NCBI GenBank assembly: GCA_002748755.1
Contig: PDTD01000017.1
Span: 85,979-149,978, forward strand
Reading direction: 5' to 3'
DNA from: Desulfobulbus propionicus
GTDB lineage: Bacteria > Desulfobacterota > Desulfobulbia > Desulfobulbales > Desulfobulbaceae
DNA: 64,000 bases
Part shown: in pieces, positions 9,411 through 17,316 of the stretch
Position numbering within the stretch: position 1 is the first letter of the stretch
Layout: the number at the start of each line of letters is the position of its first letter
Program-made: the position numbers and the translations under genes
The notes under the pieces: model-generated
The model's database searches: none
What the model saw: the letters and a program-made list of their open reading frames with translations, nothing else
What the model was told of the DNA's origin: nothing

Positions 9411-10414
9411 GGGGACTCCTTATTTTGTTCAGACTGGGGCTGAAAAGTTTGCGTGTTCTCATCCCAAGAGTATTGTCCGGCCAGCCACAAGGTCTCCACC
9501 TCGCTGAAATTAAAGCCGACACTCTCCGGAATGGTATACTGCTCGTAGGCTTTTAATATTTCGTTATCAGTAATGGTGTTGTCCCGGTCCGTATCGGCCC
9601 AGTGATAAGGCGCTATGGTGCTTATGGTCTGTCCCTTTATATCCTCTCCGCGCCCCTTCATATCCCCGGCAATGCATTGTCCTGAAAAGCGAATGATGTC
9701 TCCCATCTCTATGTCAGGATGAGGGGTAACCATATAGAGGAAAGCGGTTTTGCCGTTATCAAGCGTGCCAACCCAACGGGGACTGGTTGCAAACTGATGG
9801 TTGCGTGAGGAACCTGTAAGGCTTTCAGCAACGGCTTGTCCCAACACTTCTTCCCGTAAAAGGATGGGCGTCTGTTGACCGACTTGCCCCTGCACCTTGA
9901 TGATAACGGGGAATCTCAAGTTGGGCGCGGTATGCGGCGGCACCGTCCGGGTAACCGTAATTGACGCAGAGGCCGTATCCTCACTGGTTAGGTTGAGCCA
10001 AAGAAGCAAAAGTATAAGAAGCAGAAAGGGCACAAGGAACCAGGATATCCTCCTAAATTTTCGAAAAAAAAGAGAAAAAGGCTCGGTTCTCTGTTTCGCA
10101 TGCAGGGGGGGGGCGTGAAATTTTTCTTCTCTCTCTCCCTGTTCTCTGGATGAAAACGCAACAACCTTGGCTCCTGTCTCGGTGTTGGTAGGCTCATGTT
10201 GTTCCTGCTTATCCAGGAGCTGTTCAAGCTCGACCTCAAGCGCCAGGGCAAGCTTTTCTGCATTTTCCAGTTTGATTGAGGGGTATTTTCTATTTTCCCA
10301 TCGAGAGATGGTATCAGTGGTCACTCCCACCACTGTGGCCAGATAAAGCTGGGTCAGCCCTTTGCCCTCCCTGAAAGTACGAATGGCACTGCCATTTATG
10401 TGTACACTGCTCAT
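9407..10414 (-). CDS. Membrane-anchored XRE-family regulator with periplasmic EF-hand-like loop
   Basis: The protein has 335 residues. Residues 8-66 form a Cro/C1-type helix-turn-helix (GLTQLYLATVVGVTTDTISR, ALEVELEQLL). A polar linker leads to one membrane segment at about 124-142 (WFLVPFLLLILLLLWLN). Residues 145-335 should be periplasmic. They include a dockerin/EF-hand-type calcium loop at 274-285 (DTDRDNTITDNE). The layout suggests a one-component transmembrane regulator that reads an envelope or calcium signal, which is inferred rather than shown. It overlaps the downstream exported protein gene. A cluster of ATGTC words lies just upstream of its start. Confidence 0.8.
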   Translation of the reverse strand: MSSVHINGSAIRTFREGKGLTQLYLATVVGVTTDTISRWENRKYPSIKLENAEKLALALEVELEQLLDKQEQHEPTNTETGAKVVAFSSREQGEREEKFHAPPLHAKQRTEPFSLFFRKFRRISWFLVPFLLLILLLLWLNLTSEDTASASITVTRTVPPHTAPNLRFPVIIKVQGQVGQQTPILLREEVLGQAVAESLTGSSRNHQFATSPRWVGTLDNGKTAFLYMVTPHPDIEMGDIIRFSGQCIAGDMKGRGEDIKGQTISTIAPYHWADTDRDNTITDNEILKAYEQYTIPESVGFNFSEVETLWLAGQYSWDENTQTFQPQSEQNKESP

Positions 10415-10420
10415 CGGATG

Positions 10421-10585
10421 CTATGTCCCTGTCCCTTTACGGCTGACACCGGTGCTTGAGTATCAGTCTGTCTTCTGTATATTGTTTTATAGCCGCTATT
10501 ATCTTATCATACCGATTTTTCATGGTTACATCGGGTCGACATCACCCTATGTCGGGTCCAATGTCCCTCTATGTCGAATGACAGA
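10421..10585. promoter_or_regulatory. Possible operator cluster between divergent genes
   Basis: The word CTATGTC recurs at about 10421 (CTATGTCCCT), 10548 (CTATGTCGGG) and 10569 (CTATGTCGAATGACA). Related words are ATGTCCCT at 10561 and ACATCGGGTCGACATC near 10528. The repeats lie between the XRE gene and the small exported-protein genes. Binding by the neighbouring XRE protein is only a guess. Confidence 0.3.
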
Positions 10586-10633
10586 TCGTCCTTGATTTCG
10601 TACAGTGGATTCATAAGCGAGGAGGGTAGGTCC

Positions 10634-10678
10634 ATGAAAAAAGAGAGGAGTCGTCAGCTTGTTGAGTCTCATATCTAG
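10634..10678 (+). CDS. Possible 14-residue leader peptide
   Basis: A GGAGGG ribosome site (about 10621) precedes ATG 10634. The frame reads MKKERSRQLVESHI and stops at TAG 10676-10678, five bases before the next ORF. It may be a leader, or the detached start of the following gene after an indel. The ribosome site is better than that of the next ORF, which is why it is listed. Confidence 0.3.
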   Translation: MKKERSRQLVESHI

Positions 10679-10682
10679 ATGA

Positions 10683-10883
10683 ATGGCCACGCATGCTGCT
10701 ACCCAAAAGTGCACTTGCGAGGTGATCGCCATTGAAGGCGACACCAGTACTCTCCAGTGCGAGAGAATGAACCAAGATCTCACTGTAGATGACCTCGCGC
10801 AAATGAAAATCAAAAAGAACCAGAAAAAACGGCGATTGAAGGATGTTAATGAGTCCATACCGTTAAAACAAGAAAATAGGTGA
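10683..10883 (+). CDS. Small hypothetical protein
   Basis: A 66-residue ORF I do not recognise. The first half (CTCEVIAIEGDTSTLQCE) looks like a small beta-strand domain with two or three Cys. The second half is very Lys/Arg-rich (MKIKKNQKKRRLK). No clear ribosome site precedes it, but a good one precedes the tiny ORF just upstream, and it ends 4 nt before the start of the next gene. The reading frame may have been altered at the start. Confidence 0.5.
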   Translation: MATHAATQKCTCEVIAIEGDTSTLQCERMNQDLTVDDLAQMKIKKNQKKRRLKDVNESIPLKQENR

Positions 10884-10887
10884 AGAA

Positions 10888-11175
10888 ATGAAAAGATCTA
10901 TCAAAATGTTGGCCGTGTACAGTGTTCTTGCACTTGGGGTGTGGAGCGTTTTGCCTCAGACGGCAGAGGCCGAAGTCAGCACCAAGGCAGTGAGCTTTTC
11001 TATCCTGACTCCTGGCTTAGGGGTGAGTCTGGCCATCCCCGGTCCCGGACTCAATGTCTCCCGCTATCGTTATAGGCCACCTTGCCGTCCCTGGCTCGTC
11101 CGACCCAAAGCACGGGTGGTGAAAACCATCACAAGCACCACCGTCTATCGCGTCAGACCTGCCTGTTGCTGGTGA
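10888..11175 (+). CDS. Small exported hypothetical protein
   Basis: A 95-residue protein with a signal peptide (MKRSIKMLAVYSVLALGVWS, cleavage after AEA near residue 29). The mature part is rich in Gly, Pro and Arg and ends in ACCW. A good ribosome site (AGGTGA) sits just upstream. It probably forms an operon with the preceding small gene. No family recognised. A rho-independent terminator about 185 nt downstream likely ends this unit. Confidence 0.6.
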   Translation: MKRSIKMLAVYSVLALGVWSVLPQTAEAEVSTKAVSFSILTPGLGVSLAIPGPGLNVSRYRYRPPCRPWLVRPKARVVKTITSTTVYRVRPACCW

Positions 11176-11359
11176 GAAAAGAGGCCGCTGGCGAGCTTTC
11201 ATCTGCCGCAGGTAATGCTGGAGCGGCAGGGTTCGATAAAGGCAGTGCTGGCACCTTATTTTTGATTTAACCGGCTTTCTCATCGGCTCCGGTGCATTGC
11301 ACGGATGCAGTACCATGTTCAGGTGTTGACACCTTACCGAGCAGCAGGCCGGAGTGTAC

Positions 11360-11395
11360 AAAGACAGAGATGGATGTGTCCATCTCTGTCTTTTC
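11360..11395 (+). terminator. Rho-independent terminator
   Basis: A 15-bp perfect stem, AAAGACAGAGATGGA pairing with TCCATCTCTGTCTTT, around a TGTG loop and followed by T residues. The stem is symmetric enough to act in both directions. It lies downstream of the small exported-protein gene. Confidence 0.85.
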
Positions 11396-11533
11396 CTGCT
11401 CGATAGTATTTGCCGAAAGAGGGGTGGCACGAACCACCAGAGAACATCTTGCATAGAGGCATGGTTATATATGTGAATACCTCGTCGTGTGGAAGGATGG
11501 GAGGCGTATAACGAAATGCATACTGCAGCCACC

Positions 11534-11923
11534 ATGTATATCTGTGTTGATTTTGACGGAACGATTGTAGATCATCAATTTCCCAAGATAGGGCAGCCTG
11601 TCCCTGGGGCCATCAGATGGCTGAAACGATTTATTGCACTGAAGGCAAAAATAATTCTTTTTACTATGCGCTCAGATAATATGGCCCATGGAGATGTGTT
11701 GAGCGAGGCCGTGCAATACCTGCGCAAGGAAGGTGTGCATCTCTACGGGATTAACCGGAATCCTGAACAGGACCGTTGGACCTCAAGCCCCAAGGCGTAT
11801 GGACAACTCTATATCGATGACGCTGCTGTAGGTTGCCCCATAATACATCCCGACGGATTTGCCAGACCCTGTGTTGACTGGTCCAAGGTGGGACCGTATG
11901 TGGAATCGATTCTGATAGAATAA
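11534..11923 (+). CDS. HAD-like hydrolase
   Basis: A 129-residue protein from the start MYICVDFDGTIVDH. It carries HAD motif I (DFDGT), a motif II-like segment (KIILFTMRSD) and a motif IV-like region (LYIDDAAVGCP). It is short, with no large cap domain, and resembles small HAD proteins of unknown substrate. The longer frame from 11489 would add 15 residues without a ribosome site, so the ATG directly before the conserved strand is preferred. It stands alone on the plus strand. Confidence 0.75.
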   Translation: MYICVDFDGTIVDHQFPKIGQPVPGAIRWLKRFIALKAKIILFTMRSDNMAHGDVLSEAVQYLRKEGVHLYGINRNPEQDRWTSSPKAYGQLYIDDAAVGCPIIHPDGFARPCVDWSKVGPYVESILIE

Positions 11924-12057
11924 CCGGAGCGGTCTGAATACAACAGGTTGATGCTGCTGGCCACTTCTAGAGAGCCTGTTTTCGATAACAGGGACCCATG
12001 CTCTCAGGAGCGGGGCATTGGTTATCTGGTTTCCCCCCTTCCCCACTGGCCTTTTAT

Positions 12058-12309
12058 CTAAGATGCCGGAAGGTTCGTGCCTCCCGGTTTCCCAATGGTA
12101 AGGACTACTCCGTAGGTACGCTCCTCTCTCATGATAATCTCTCCACCTGCATGGGCGACCACCTTGTTCATGCCGTCTGCCATAAGCGGCACACAAAGAA
12201 AGGTAAACTGTTGGCCCGGAGACATGTTTCCTAGACGTGCCCGCACGTCTTTGTAGCCCCATCAACAGTCTTTACGGTAATCAATATCTATTCGGTTGCG
12301 TTTTCTCAT
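12058..12309 (-). CDS. TusA/SirA-like selenoprotein candidate (UGA = Sec16)
   Basis: ATG 12309 has a strong ribosome site (AAGGAG, 7-nt spacing). The frame runs 83 residues to TAG 12058, interrupted once by TGA at 12262-12264 (codon 16), directly after Cys15. Reading through gives DYRKDC-U-WGYKDVRARL, then NMSPGQQFTFLC, and AGGEIIMREERTYGVV. Length and layout fit TusA-type sulfur carriers (a Cys near residue 19, then an M-x-P-G turn, then an 'ggei' strand), although the CPxP motif is absent. Sec would replace or join the catalytic Cys. A 7-bp hairpin begins 11 nt after the UGA. Without Sec insertion only 15 residues would be made. The TusA assignment is by layout and is moderate. Confidence 0.6.
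12233..12250 (-). promoter_or_regulatory. Bacterial SECIS-like hairpin for UGA 12262-12264
   Basis: On the minus strand, 11 nt after the UGA, AGACGTG pairs perfectly with CACGTCT around a CGGG loop. The loop starts 18 nt after the UGA and has G at its second position. This is the known geometry for SelB-bound bacterial SECIS elements, which lie inside the coding region. Confidence 0.6.
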
Positions 12310-12789
12310 ACTCAGTCTCCTTGTCAGTAAGGAAAGTGTTCTCTTGGGGATGGTGATACAATGCGTTGCCTCTTTTCTGTCAATCTGGTTCAATCTAAGG
12401 AGGTACGACCATATACGGACGAATAATCCATGGGTATCGTCTTGTAGTGCAACAGTGGATTTACTGCAGCCGTCGCGGATTGAAAGACATGAAAAATACT
12501 GGTAGTAGCCGATGCTCTTTACCTTGGATACTAAACTATATATCGCATACAAACAATAACCTGAAAGGGTGAGTATCAAAAAATACCGTAGGTATTCTGT
12601 GGACAGGATGTTTGCTCAGGAACAGGCAAGAGGCCCTTGGTTGCAAAAGAAATTCTCTGAGGTACACCACCTGGCATGGTCAGTAGGCACGAAGGAAAGT
12701 ACCCGAGTGATACGCGAACACTCCCGAGATATCCCAGCTCCCATTGACCCAGAGCTAAACAAACTCACTATCTTACGATGGCAAGCCTC
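12310..12789. other. Intergenic, no convincing gene
   Basis: No recognisable protein. A plus-strand frame opening with GTG at about 12572 (SIKKYRRYSVDRMFAQEQ...) runs into the repeat at 12790, which would supply its C-terminus. It resembles no family I know and is not called. The promoter of the TusA-like gene should lie in the left part. Confidence 0.4.
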
Positions 12790-12896
12790 TACCCCGGATT
12801 TCTCATCAACTCAGATGGTGCCGGGTTTGGTCATTTTTGGCCCCTCATTCTACTTGGGTATATGGGTTACCAAAATAATCATGAAAAATCCAGGCG
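12790..12896. repeat. Dispersed TAGCCCGG element, short copy with both ends
   Basis: The left end is TACCCCGGATTTCTCATC and the right end ATGAAAAATCCAGGC. Between them is the shared CTCATTCTACTTGGGTATAT block. At about 107 bp it is roughly half the full length, suggesting an internal deletion. Confidence 0.65.
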
Positions 12897-12966
12897 ACGG
12901 GAAAGGGTGGCCTTTTTGAAAAGGTCCTTGTACAGGGTACCCACAGTTTGCTGTATACAGGAACCC

Positions 12967-14202
12967 TCAAGGTCTCCAAGTTGGCTTTTTGCAGGTGTCC
13001 TGATAGAATGGTTTACCGAAGGCATCACGCTGTGAACTAAAGTAGTGTACCGTGGGCGGCATATAGGCATCATGATCGGGAAAGAGATTGCCAAACAGCG
13101 TGCGGCATGGCTCCAGAAAATCCTTACGCTGCAGAGTCGGGAAATACTTTTGAGCGCAGGCAATCACAGGGTCGAAAAAATGGTGCCCCATGAACATATC
13201 ATATGTGATACTGAGAAATGCGCCCGTTTCCATACGATTATACATATTCAGGTTCTCTTCGGGCAAGCCCTGGTCACGGCGTCTGCGCATATCGATGCCG
13301 ACACTGAGGTCCCGGTGCACTACGCGTTGTATATCACCTTGGACATTGACTTCAAGCAGAACATTCTGTCCGTGGGGCTCAAGCATATAGCCCAGCAAAA
13401 GGTAGCAGTGCACCCAATGACGAATAATGGGAAACATCAGCTGTTCAAGTAGATATTCCAGGGGATGGCGGGAGGCTATCAGCTCAATGAGCAGAGGAGG
13501 GGTGTTCGGGGCGAAATAATTGGCGCCGTGGAGGGCAAACCCGGGTATAAGGTAGCGCCTTTCCGTACTTTGGGGAAACGGGGTCATTTCACGGACCAGG
13601 TAGCCCCAATGCTCACCTCTGAGCATTTCTTGCTTTGGAACAATCTGCTGCTGTTTTATAGACAGTCCCAACACTTCACGCAAAAAGGCAAAATTTTCAT
13701 CCAGGGCGGCAATGTGATGCTCCAATTCCAGGGAGACATTGATGGCCTGTTCAATAACCTCGTCCCGCATTTTCCTGCTATATCTGGACACTTTGAATGG
13801 AAAGTGCACTTTAAGCGCGTGCGCTGGAAGCTCTTTGCTGTCCACATACAGGGTTCGGGTGGAGGAACTGGGGATAACAGGTATAGGGGGGAGAGGAGAG
13901 GCTGCCTGCAGCACCGTCTGCAAAAACGGGTCGTGGTCAACACTCTGAAGAACCTGGGGATGGATGCAGAAAATGGCCTGATTCCCAGGCAGGTACTGCT
14001 GTTCCAGTTTGGGGTGTGGACCTGCAGTATAGATGTTGACCATGTCGCGGCGCAGGGAAAATGGAGTGAGCTTGAACCACGGCGTTTCAGCGTTGGGTCG
14101 ATACTGCTCCAGAGCTTCTGTATACCCGGCTTGGTCAGAATAGTTTCTTGTCCCTTCGTTGTGGTAACGGTCCAGGTAAATAAGAGACGGGTACATGGTC
14201 AC
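12967..14202 (-). CDS. IucA/IucC-like protein (NIS synthetase-related), orphan
   Basis: A 411-residue protein related to NRPS-independent siderophore synthetases. The first third is poorly conserved. The middle has ALKVHFPFKVSRYSRKMRDE and the C-terminal part has EPHGQNVLLEVN followed by VVHRDLSVGIDM, resembling the ligand-binding region of the IucA/IucC fold. Family members are usually about 580-620 residues, so this one is short. No siderophore transport or other biosynthesis gene is nearby, so a siderophore product cannot be claimed. It is transcribed alone, and the ATG at 14196 is an alternative start. Confidence 0.65.
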   Translation of the reverse strand: MTMYPSLIYLDRYHNEGTRNYSDQAGYTEALEQYRPNAETPWFKLTPFSLRRDMVNIYTAGPHPKLEQQYLPGNQAIFCIHPQVLQSVDHDPFLQTVLQAASPLPPIPVIPSSSTRTLYVDSKELPAHALKVHFPFKVSRYSRKMRDEVIEQAINVSLELEHHIAALDENFAFLREVLGLSIKQQQIVPKQEMLRGEHWGYLVREMTPFPQSTERRYLIPGFALHGANYFAPNTPPLLIELIASRHPLEYLLEQLMFPIIRHWVHCYLLLGYMLEPHGQNVLLEVNVQGDIQRVVHRDLSVGIDMRRRRDQGLPEENLNMYNRMETGAFLSITYDMFMGHHFFDPVIACAQKYFPTLQRKDFLEPCRTLFGNLFPDHDAYMPPTVHYFSSQRDAFGKPFYQDTCKKPTWRP

Positions 14203-14411
14203 GATCTCTAGGGGATATCCCGCTTATTCATCAAGAAAGGTCAGGACTCACGAGGGATATGACATAGGTCTGTTGTTTTATCCCTGGTCCGGTTTTTTCC
14301 TTATTCTAAGGAAGCCAACAAAGCTATAAAAGGTGTTAAAAAGGGTACAGGCAACATGATATATTGCCCAGCAAGTAGACTGTACACAACGTCCTCATAC
14401 TTGGCAAGCCC

Positions 14412-14555
14412 TTGGAAAACGAGGACGTGGAGCAAGGTATCACGGAGGAGCAAGTGCTGCTGAAAATGGCATCTTACTGCCGAAAAAATTTGGAATCTGA
14501 ATTCCGCCAAAATCAAAGAATACCCCGGCCCACTTATCTCAACATAGATAAATGA
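14412..14555 (+). pseudogene. Short coding-like relic upstream of bioY
   Basis: The frame from TTG 14412 to TGA 14553-14555 encodes an acidic, protein-like peptide (ENEDVEQGITEEQVLLKMAS, then YCRKNLESEFRQ). The same frame is open a little further upstream to a TAG, but no ATG or GTG start exists. It may be the tail of a lost gene or a TTG-initiated small protein. The rest of 14203-14689 holds nothing recognisable. Confidence 0.25.
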
Positions 14556-14689
14556 ATGTGGCATTATGGCATGATGCAAGAAAAGATCTTTCCAGCAACA
14601 CCACAGGCTCTGGCTTTTCGTTGCTATTTTTCTTTTTTTTGATTAACAAGTCAAAGATTTATCGTCTGTTCAACAAAGGGGGAAAGAGA

Positions 14690-15250
14690 GTGGATGACAG
14701 CGCACAACAACTAAGGAACATGGTGTACGCCGCCCTGATGGCGGCCTTGACCGCAGCGGGAGCGTATATTGCCATACCCATAGGGCCTGTTCCTATTGTC
14801 CTGCAAAATCTTTTTGTCATGCTGGCAGGGCTGCTCCTCGGAGGACGCTGGGGATTGATCAGTATCCTGGTCTACCTGACCGCTGGAGCAGTCGGCTTAC
14901 CTGTTTTTGCCGGCGGTACCGGTGGAATCGGAAGGTTTGTCGGTCCGACCGGCGGCTATCTGATCGGTTTTGCCATAGCAGCCTATCTGGTCGGGATATT
15001 AAGCGAAAAGGGAAAAGGAAAGGTTCTGATTGATATTCTTGCCATGGTTGCCGGATCATTTGTCATCTATGCGATAGGGGTTACCTGGCTCAAGGTGGTA
15101 ACCGGCATGGATTTTCTCAAGTCTTTGAGTGTTGGCATGCTGCCTTTTCTGCCCGGCGATGCCCTAAAAATCGCGGCAGCGATACCAATTGCCAAAGCCC
15201 TCAGGCCAATCATCCGGGACAAGAGTACAGGCATCCGGACCAAGGCATAG
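14690..15250 (+). CDS. bioY: Biotin transporter substrate-binding subunit BioY
   Basis: BioY is the membrane S-component of an ECF transporter that binds biotin. From GTG 14690 it has 186 residues and about six membrane segments. Family features include PIGPVPIVLQNLFVMLAGLL, YLTAGAVGLPVFAGG with GPTGGYLIGF, and a C-terminal LPFLPGDALKI motif. A purine-rich site (AAGGGGG) precedes the GTG. In-frame codons further upstream lack a ribosome site. ecfA follows after 4 nt and ecfT overlaps ecfA, so all three ECF modules are encoded together. Confidence 0.92.
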   Translation: MDDSAQQLRNMVYAALMAALTAAGAYIAIPIGPVPIVLQNLFVMLAGLLLGGRWGLISILVYLTAGAVGLPVFAGGTGGIGRFVGPTGGYLIGFAIAAYLVGILSEKGKGKVLIDILAMVAGSFVIYAIGVTWLKVVTGMDFLKSLSVGMLPFLPGDALKIAAAIPIAKALRPIIRDKSTGIRTKA

Positions 15251-15254
15251 TCAG

Positions 15255-16004
15255 ATGGTTATCCTGGAAACGGTCGGCCTGTCCCATCGTTTTTCTGACG
15301 GGACCAGGGCGCTGAACAAGGTCAGTTTGTCTTTTTCAGAGGGTGAACTCACCGTCATCACCGGGGCCAATGGTTCTGGTAAAACCACCCTGCTCAAACA
15401 CTTTAACGGTTTACTCTTTCCAGAGACTGGGACAGTCACGGTTTGCGGTGAGGACGTGGCGAAAAATACCCTTTTGGCACGAAAAAATGTTGGCATGGTT
15501 TTTCAGGATCCAGACAGCCAGATTGTCGGAGAAACTGTGTATGACGATGTTGCGTTCGGGCCCGAAAACCTTGCCCTGGAGCGTGCAGAAATAGACCGGC
15601 GGGTCCAAAGAGCGCTCTGTGATGTCGAACTCTCCGGTTTTGAAGAAAAAAACCCACACGCTCTGTCCGGGGGAGAGAAGCGGCGGCTTGCTGTTGCCGG
15701 TGTCCTTGCCATGCATCCCAAAATACTGGTCATGGACGAGCCCTTTTCCAACCTTGATTTTAGCGGGGCCTGCAAGCTCCTTGAGCAGATTCTCAGGCTG
15801 CATGATGAAGGACGTACAATCATTATTACCACCCATGATCTGGAAAAAATCATCTTTCACGCCCGACGGTTGGTGGTCATGGACAGGGGTGAGGTCGCGG
15901 TTGATGATATACCGGAAAAGGTCCTTCCGGATATTCAGCAGTATGGAGTCAGGCCTCCGTGTTCCGTATTACTCGGCAGAGGCTTGCAGCCATGGGAGCT
16001 GTAA
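15255..16004 (+). CDS. ECF transporter ATPase (biotin, BioM/EcfA-type)
   Basis: The ATP-hydrolysing A-component of the biotin ECF transporter, 249 residues, cytoplasmic face. It has Walker A (GANGSGKTT), a Q-loop (MVFQDPDSQIVG, with the DPDSQ typical of ECF ATPases), an ABC signature (LSGGEKRR), Walker B (ILVMDEP) and a switch His (TTHDLE). It starts 4 nt after the bioY stop. A longer frame from 15189 would overlap bioY and is not favoured. With one ATPase gene it probably works as a homodimer. Confidence 0.93.
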   Translation: MVILETVGLSHRFSDGTRALNKVSLSFSEGELTVITGANGSGKTTLLKHFNGLLFPETGTVTVCGEDVAKNTLLARKNVGMVFQDPDSQIVGETVYDDVAFGPENLALERAEIDRRVQRALCDVELSGFEEKNPHALSGGEKRRLAVAGVLAMHPKILVMDEPFSNLDFSGACKLLEQILRLHDEGRTIIITTHDLEKIIFHARRLVVMDRGEVAVDDIPEKVLPDIQQYGVRPPCSVLLGRGLQPWEL

Positions 16005-16735
16005 GCGGCATAGTGTTCCGGCCTGGATCATCCCCGCTTCACCGACTTGATCCAAGGACAAAGCAGTTGTTGATTCTTGGGTTGAGCGTTGTGAGTCTGG
16101 GCGGAAGTGTGACCTTTTTATCTACCACATCCCTGGCAATCATGGTCTCCATGCGCCAGGTCGGTTTAGGCTATGCCGCTGTCCTGCATGATATCCGTTC
16201 CTTTTTGATTTTTCTGCTGGCAGTTTTTCTTCTCCGTACCATCACCATTGACGATAATTGGTTGCCCACAGTCACCGACCCCGCACGTATCAGCGCAGCA
16301 CTGGTCATTTGCTGGCGCTTGCTGCTTGTTGTGTTGATGTGTCTGTTGCTCATGACCACCACCCGGGTAACGGCCATCCGGGCCGCCCTTGTCAGGTTGT
16401 TGGGACCGGTTCCCTTTATAAACGAAAAGGCGACCGGGACCATGGTAAGTCTTCTGGTCCGTTTCTTGCCGCTGATTCTTCTCCAGGCCAGTGAAACAAG
16501 TGATGCCATGCGGGCGCGTGGTATAGAAAGACGGAAAAACCCGGTGGTGCGGTTGGTCAGGCTTGCAATCCCCCTGTTTCAAAGAGTGTTTCTGCGGGCT
16601 GATGAACTTGTCGACACCATGCAGGCCAGATGCTATACGGACCAGCGTACCCTGCCTGAGCTGGAGTACACCAGACAGGACTGTCTGGCGGCTGGGGTTG
16701 CAATTATGCTTGCGTTAACGGCCTTTTTTCCCTGA
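15992..16735 (+). CDS. ECF transporter transmembrane subunit EcfT/BioN
   Basis: The T-component that couples the ATPases to BioY, about 247 residues from ATG 15992. It has the expected hydrophobic segments and the coupling motif near the C-terminal half (SDAMRARGIER, with a second ARG-like helix DTMQARCYT). It overlaps the end of ecfA by 13 nt. The frame is open to 15959, so the start is uncertain by about 11 codons. Confidence 0.9.
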   Translation: MGAVSGIVFRPGSSPLHRLDPRTKQLLILGLSVVSLGGSVTFLSTTSLAIMVSMRQVGLGYAAVLHDIRSFLIFLLAVFLLRTITIDDNWLPTVTDPARISAALVICWRLLLVVLMCLLLMTTTRVTAIRAALVRLLGPVPFINEKATGTMVSLLVRFLPLILLQASETSDAMRARGIERRKNPVVRLVRLAIPLFQRVFLRADELVDTMQARCYTDQRTLPELEYTRQDCLAAGVAIMLALTAFFP

Positions 16736-16871
16736 TTGAGAAAGTCTTCCCCGCAATAATTTGAGACGAGCCATCAGCCGGCGAACCCGAACTTCTCATG
16801 AAGAGTTTGTAGAAGTTCAAAACTCTAGCAGAAAAACAGTTGATGAGAAAAGGATTAAGGGTGAGTGAAAT

Positions 16872-17303
16872 ATGGAAACTATGCAGATTCGGAATCGTAC
16901 TTTTCAGGCTGATGTCCAGCAGGTCTTCAGGAAGGCTCCGTTTATTCATGAGTTGGGAGTCCGTCTCAAGGAGATCCAGCCCGGTGTCTGTTGGGCCGAC
17001 CTTGTAATCCAACCGAACCATCTTCAGCATCTCCACAGGGTCCATGGAGGGGTTATCTCCTCCCTGGCCGGGCACTGCGCCCTGGGTGCGGCCATGTCGT
17101 TAGCAGGAGCCGGAGAAACCCTGGTTACTCCAGAATTCACCTTTCGCATGCTGCGGCCTGTCCAGGCGGAATGTATTACCTGCAAGGCAGAGGTGATCAA
17201 ACCGGGTGCTGTTCTCATTTTTACAGAGGCATACGTGTATGACGGGACAAATGAGGATGAAAAACTGATAGCACGCGGTAGCTTCATGTTTTCCCGTGCC
17301 TGA
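16872..17303 (+). CDS. PaaI-family hotdog thioesterase
   Basis: A 143-residue hotdog-fold acyl-CoA thioesterase of the PaaI/YigI type. The conserved VHGGVISSLAGHCALGAA segment contains the HGG motif on the central helix. It is followed by TPEFTFRMLRPV and an AEVIKPGAVLIF strand. It probably hydrolyses acyl- or aroyl-CoA in the cytoplasm, with the substrate unknown. It is separated from ecfT by about 135 nt, which may hold a degenerate repeat fragment (CCCGAACTTCTCATGAAG near 16790). Confidence 0.85.
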   Translation: METMQIRNRTFQADVQQVFRKAPFIHELGVRLKEIQPGVCWADLVIQPNHLQHLHRVHGGVISSLAGHCALGAAMSLAGAGETLVTPEFTFRMLRPVQAECITCKAEVIKPGAVLIFTEAYVYDGTNEDEKLIARGSFMFSRA

Positions 17304-17316
17304 GAAAAAAGGCTCC

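Noticed and set aside
11166-11270. TGA after ACCW in the small exported protein as a possible Sec codon
   Set aside because: No hairpin at the right distance, and the sequence after it does not look like a continuing domain.
12569-12919. 116-residue plus-strand ORF
   Set aside because: Its last third is the dispersed repeat read as protein and the remainder matches nothing recognisable.
14556-14689. BirA-type biotin operator upstream of bioY
   Set aside because: No TTGTwAACC/GGTTwACAA pair with the right spacing; only scattered TTAACAAG and GTTCAAC words.
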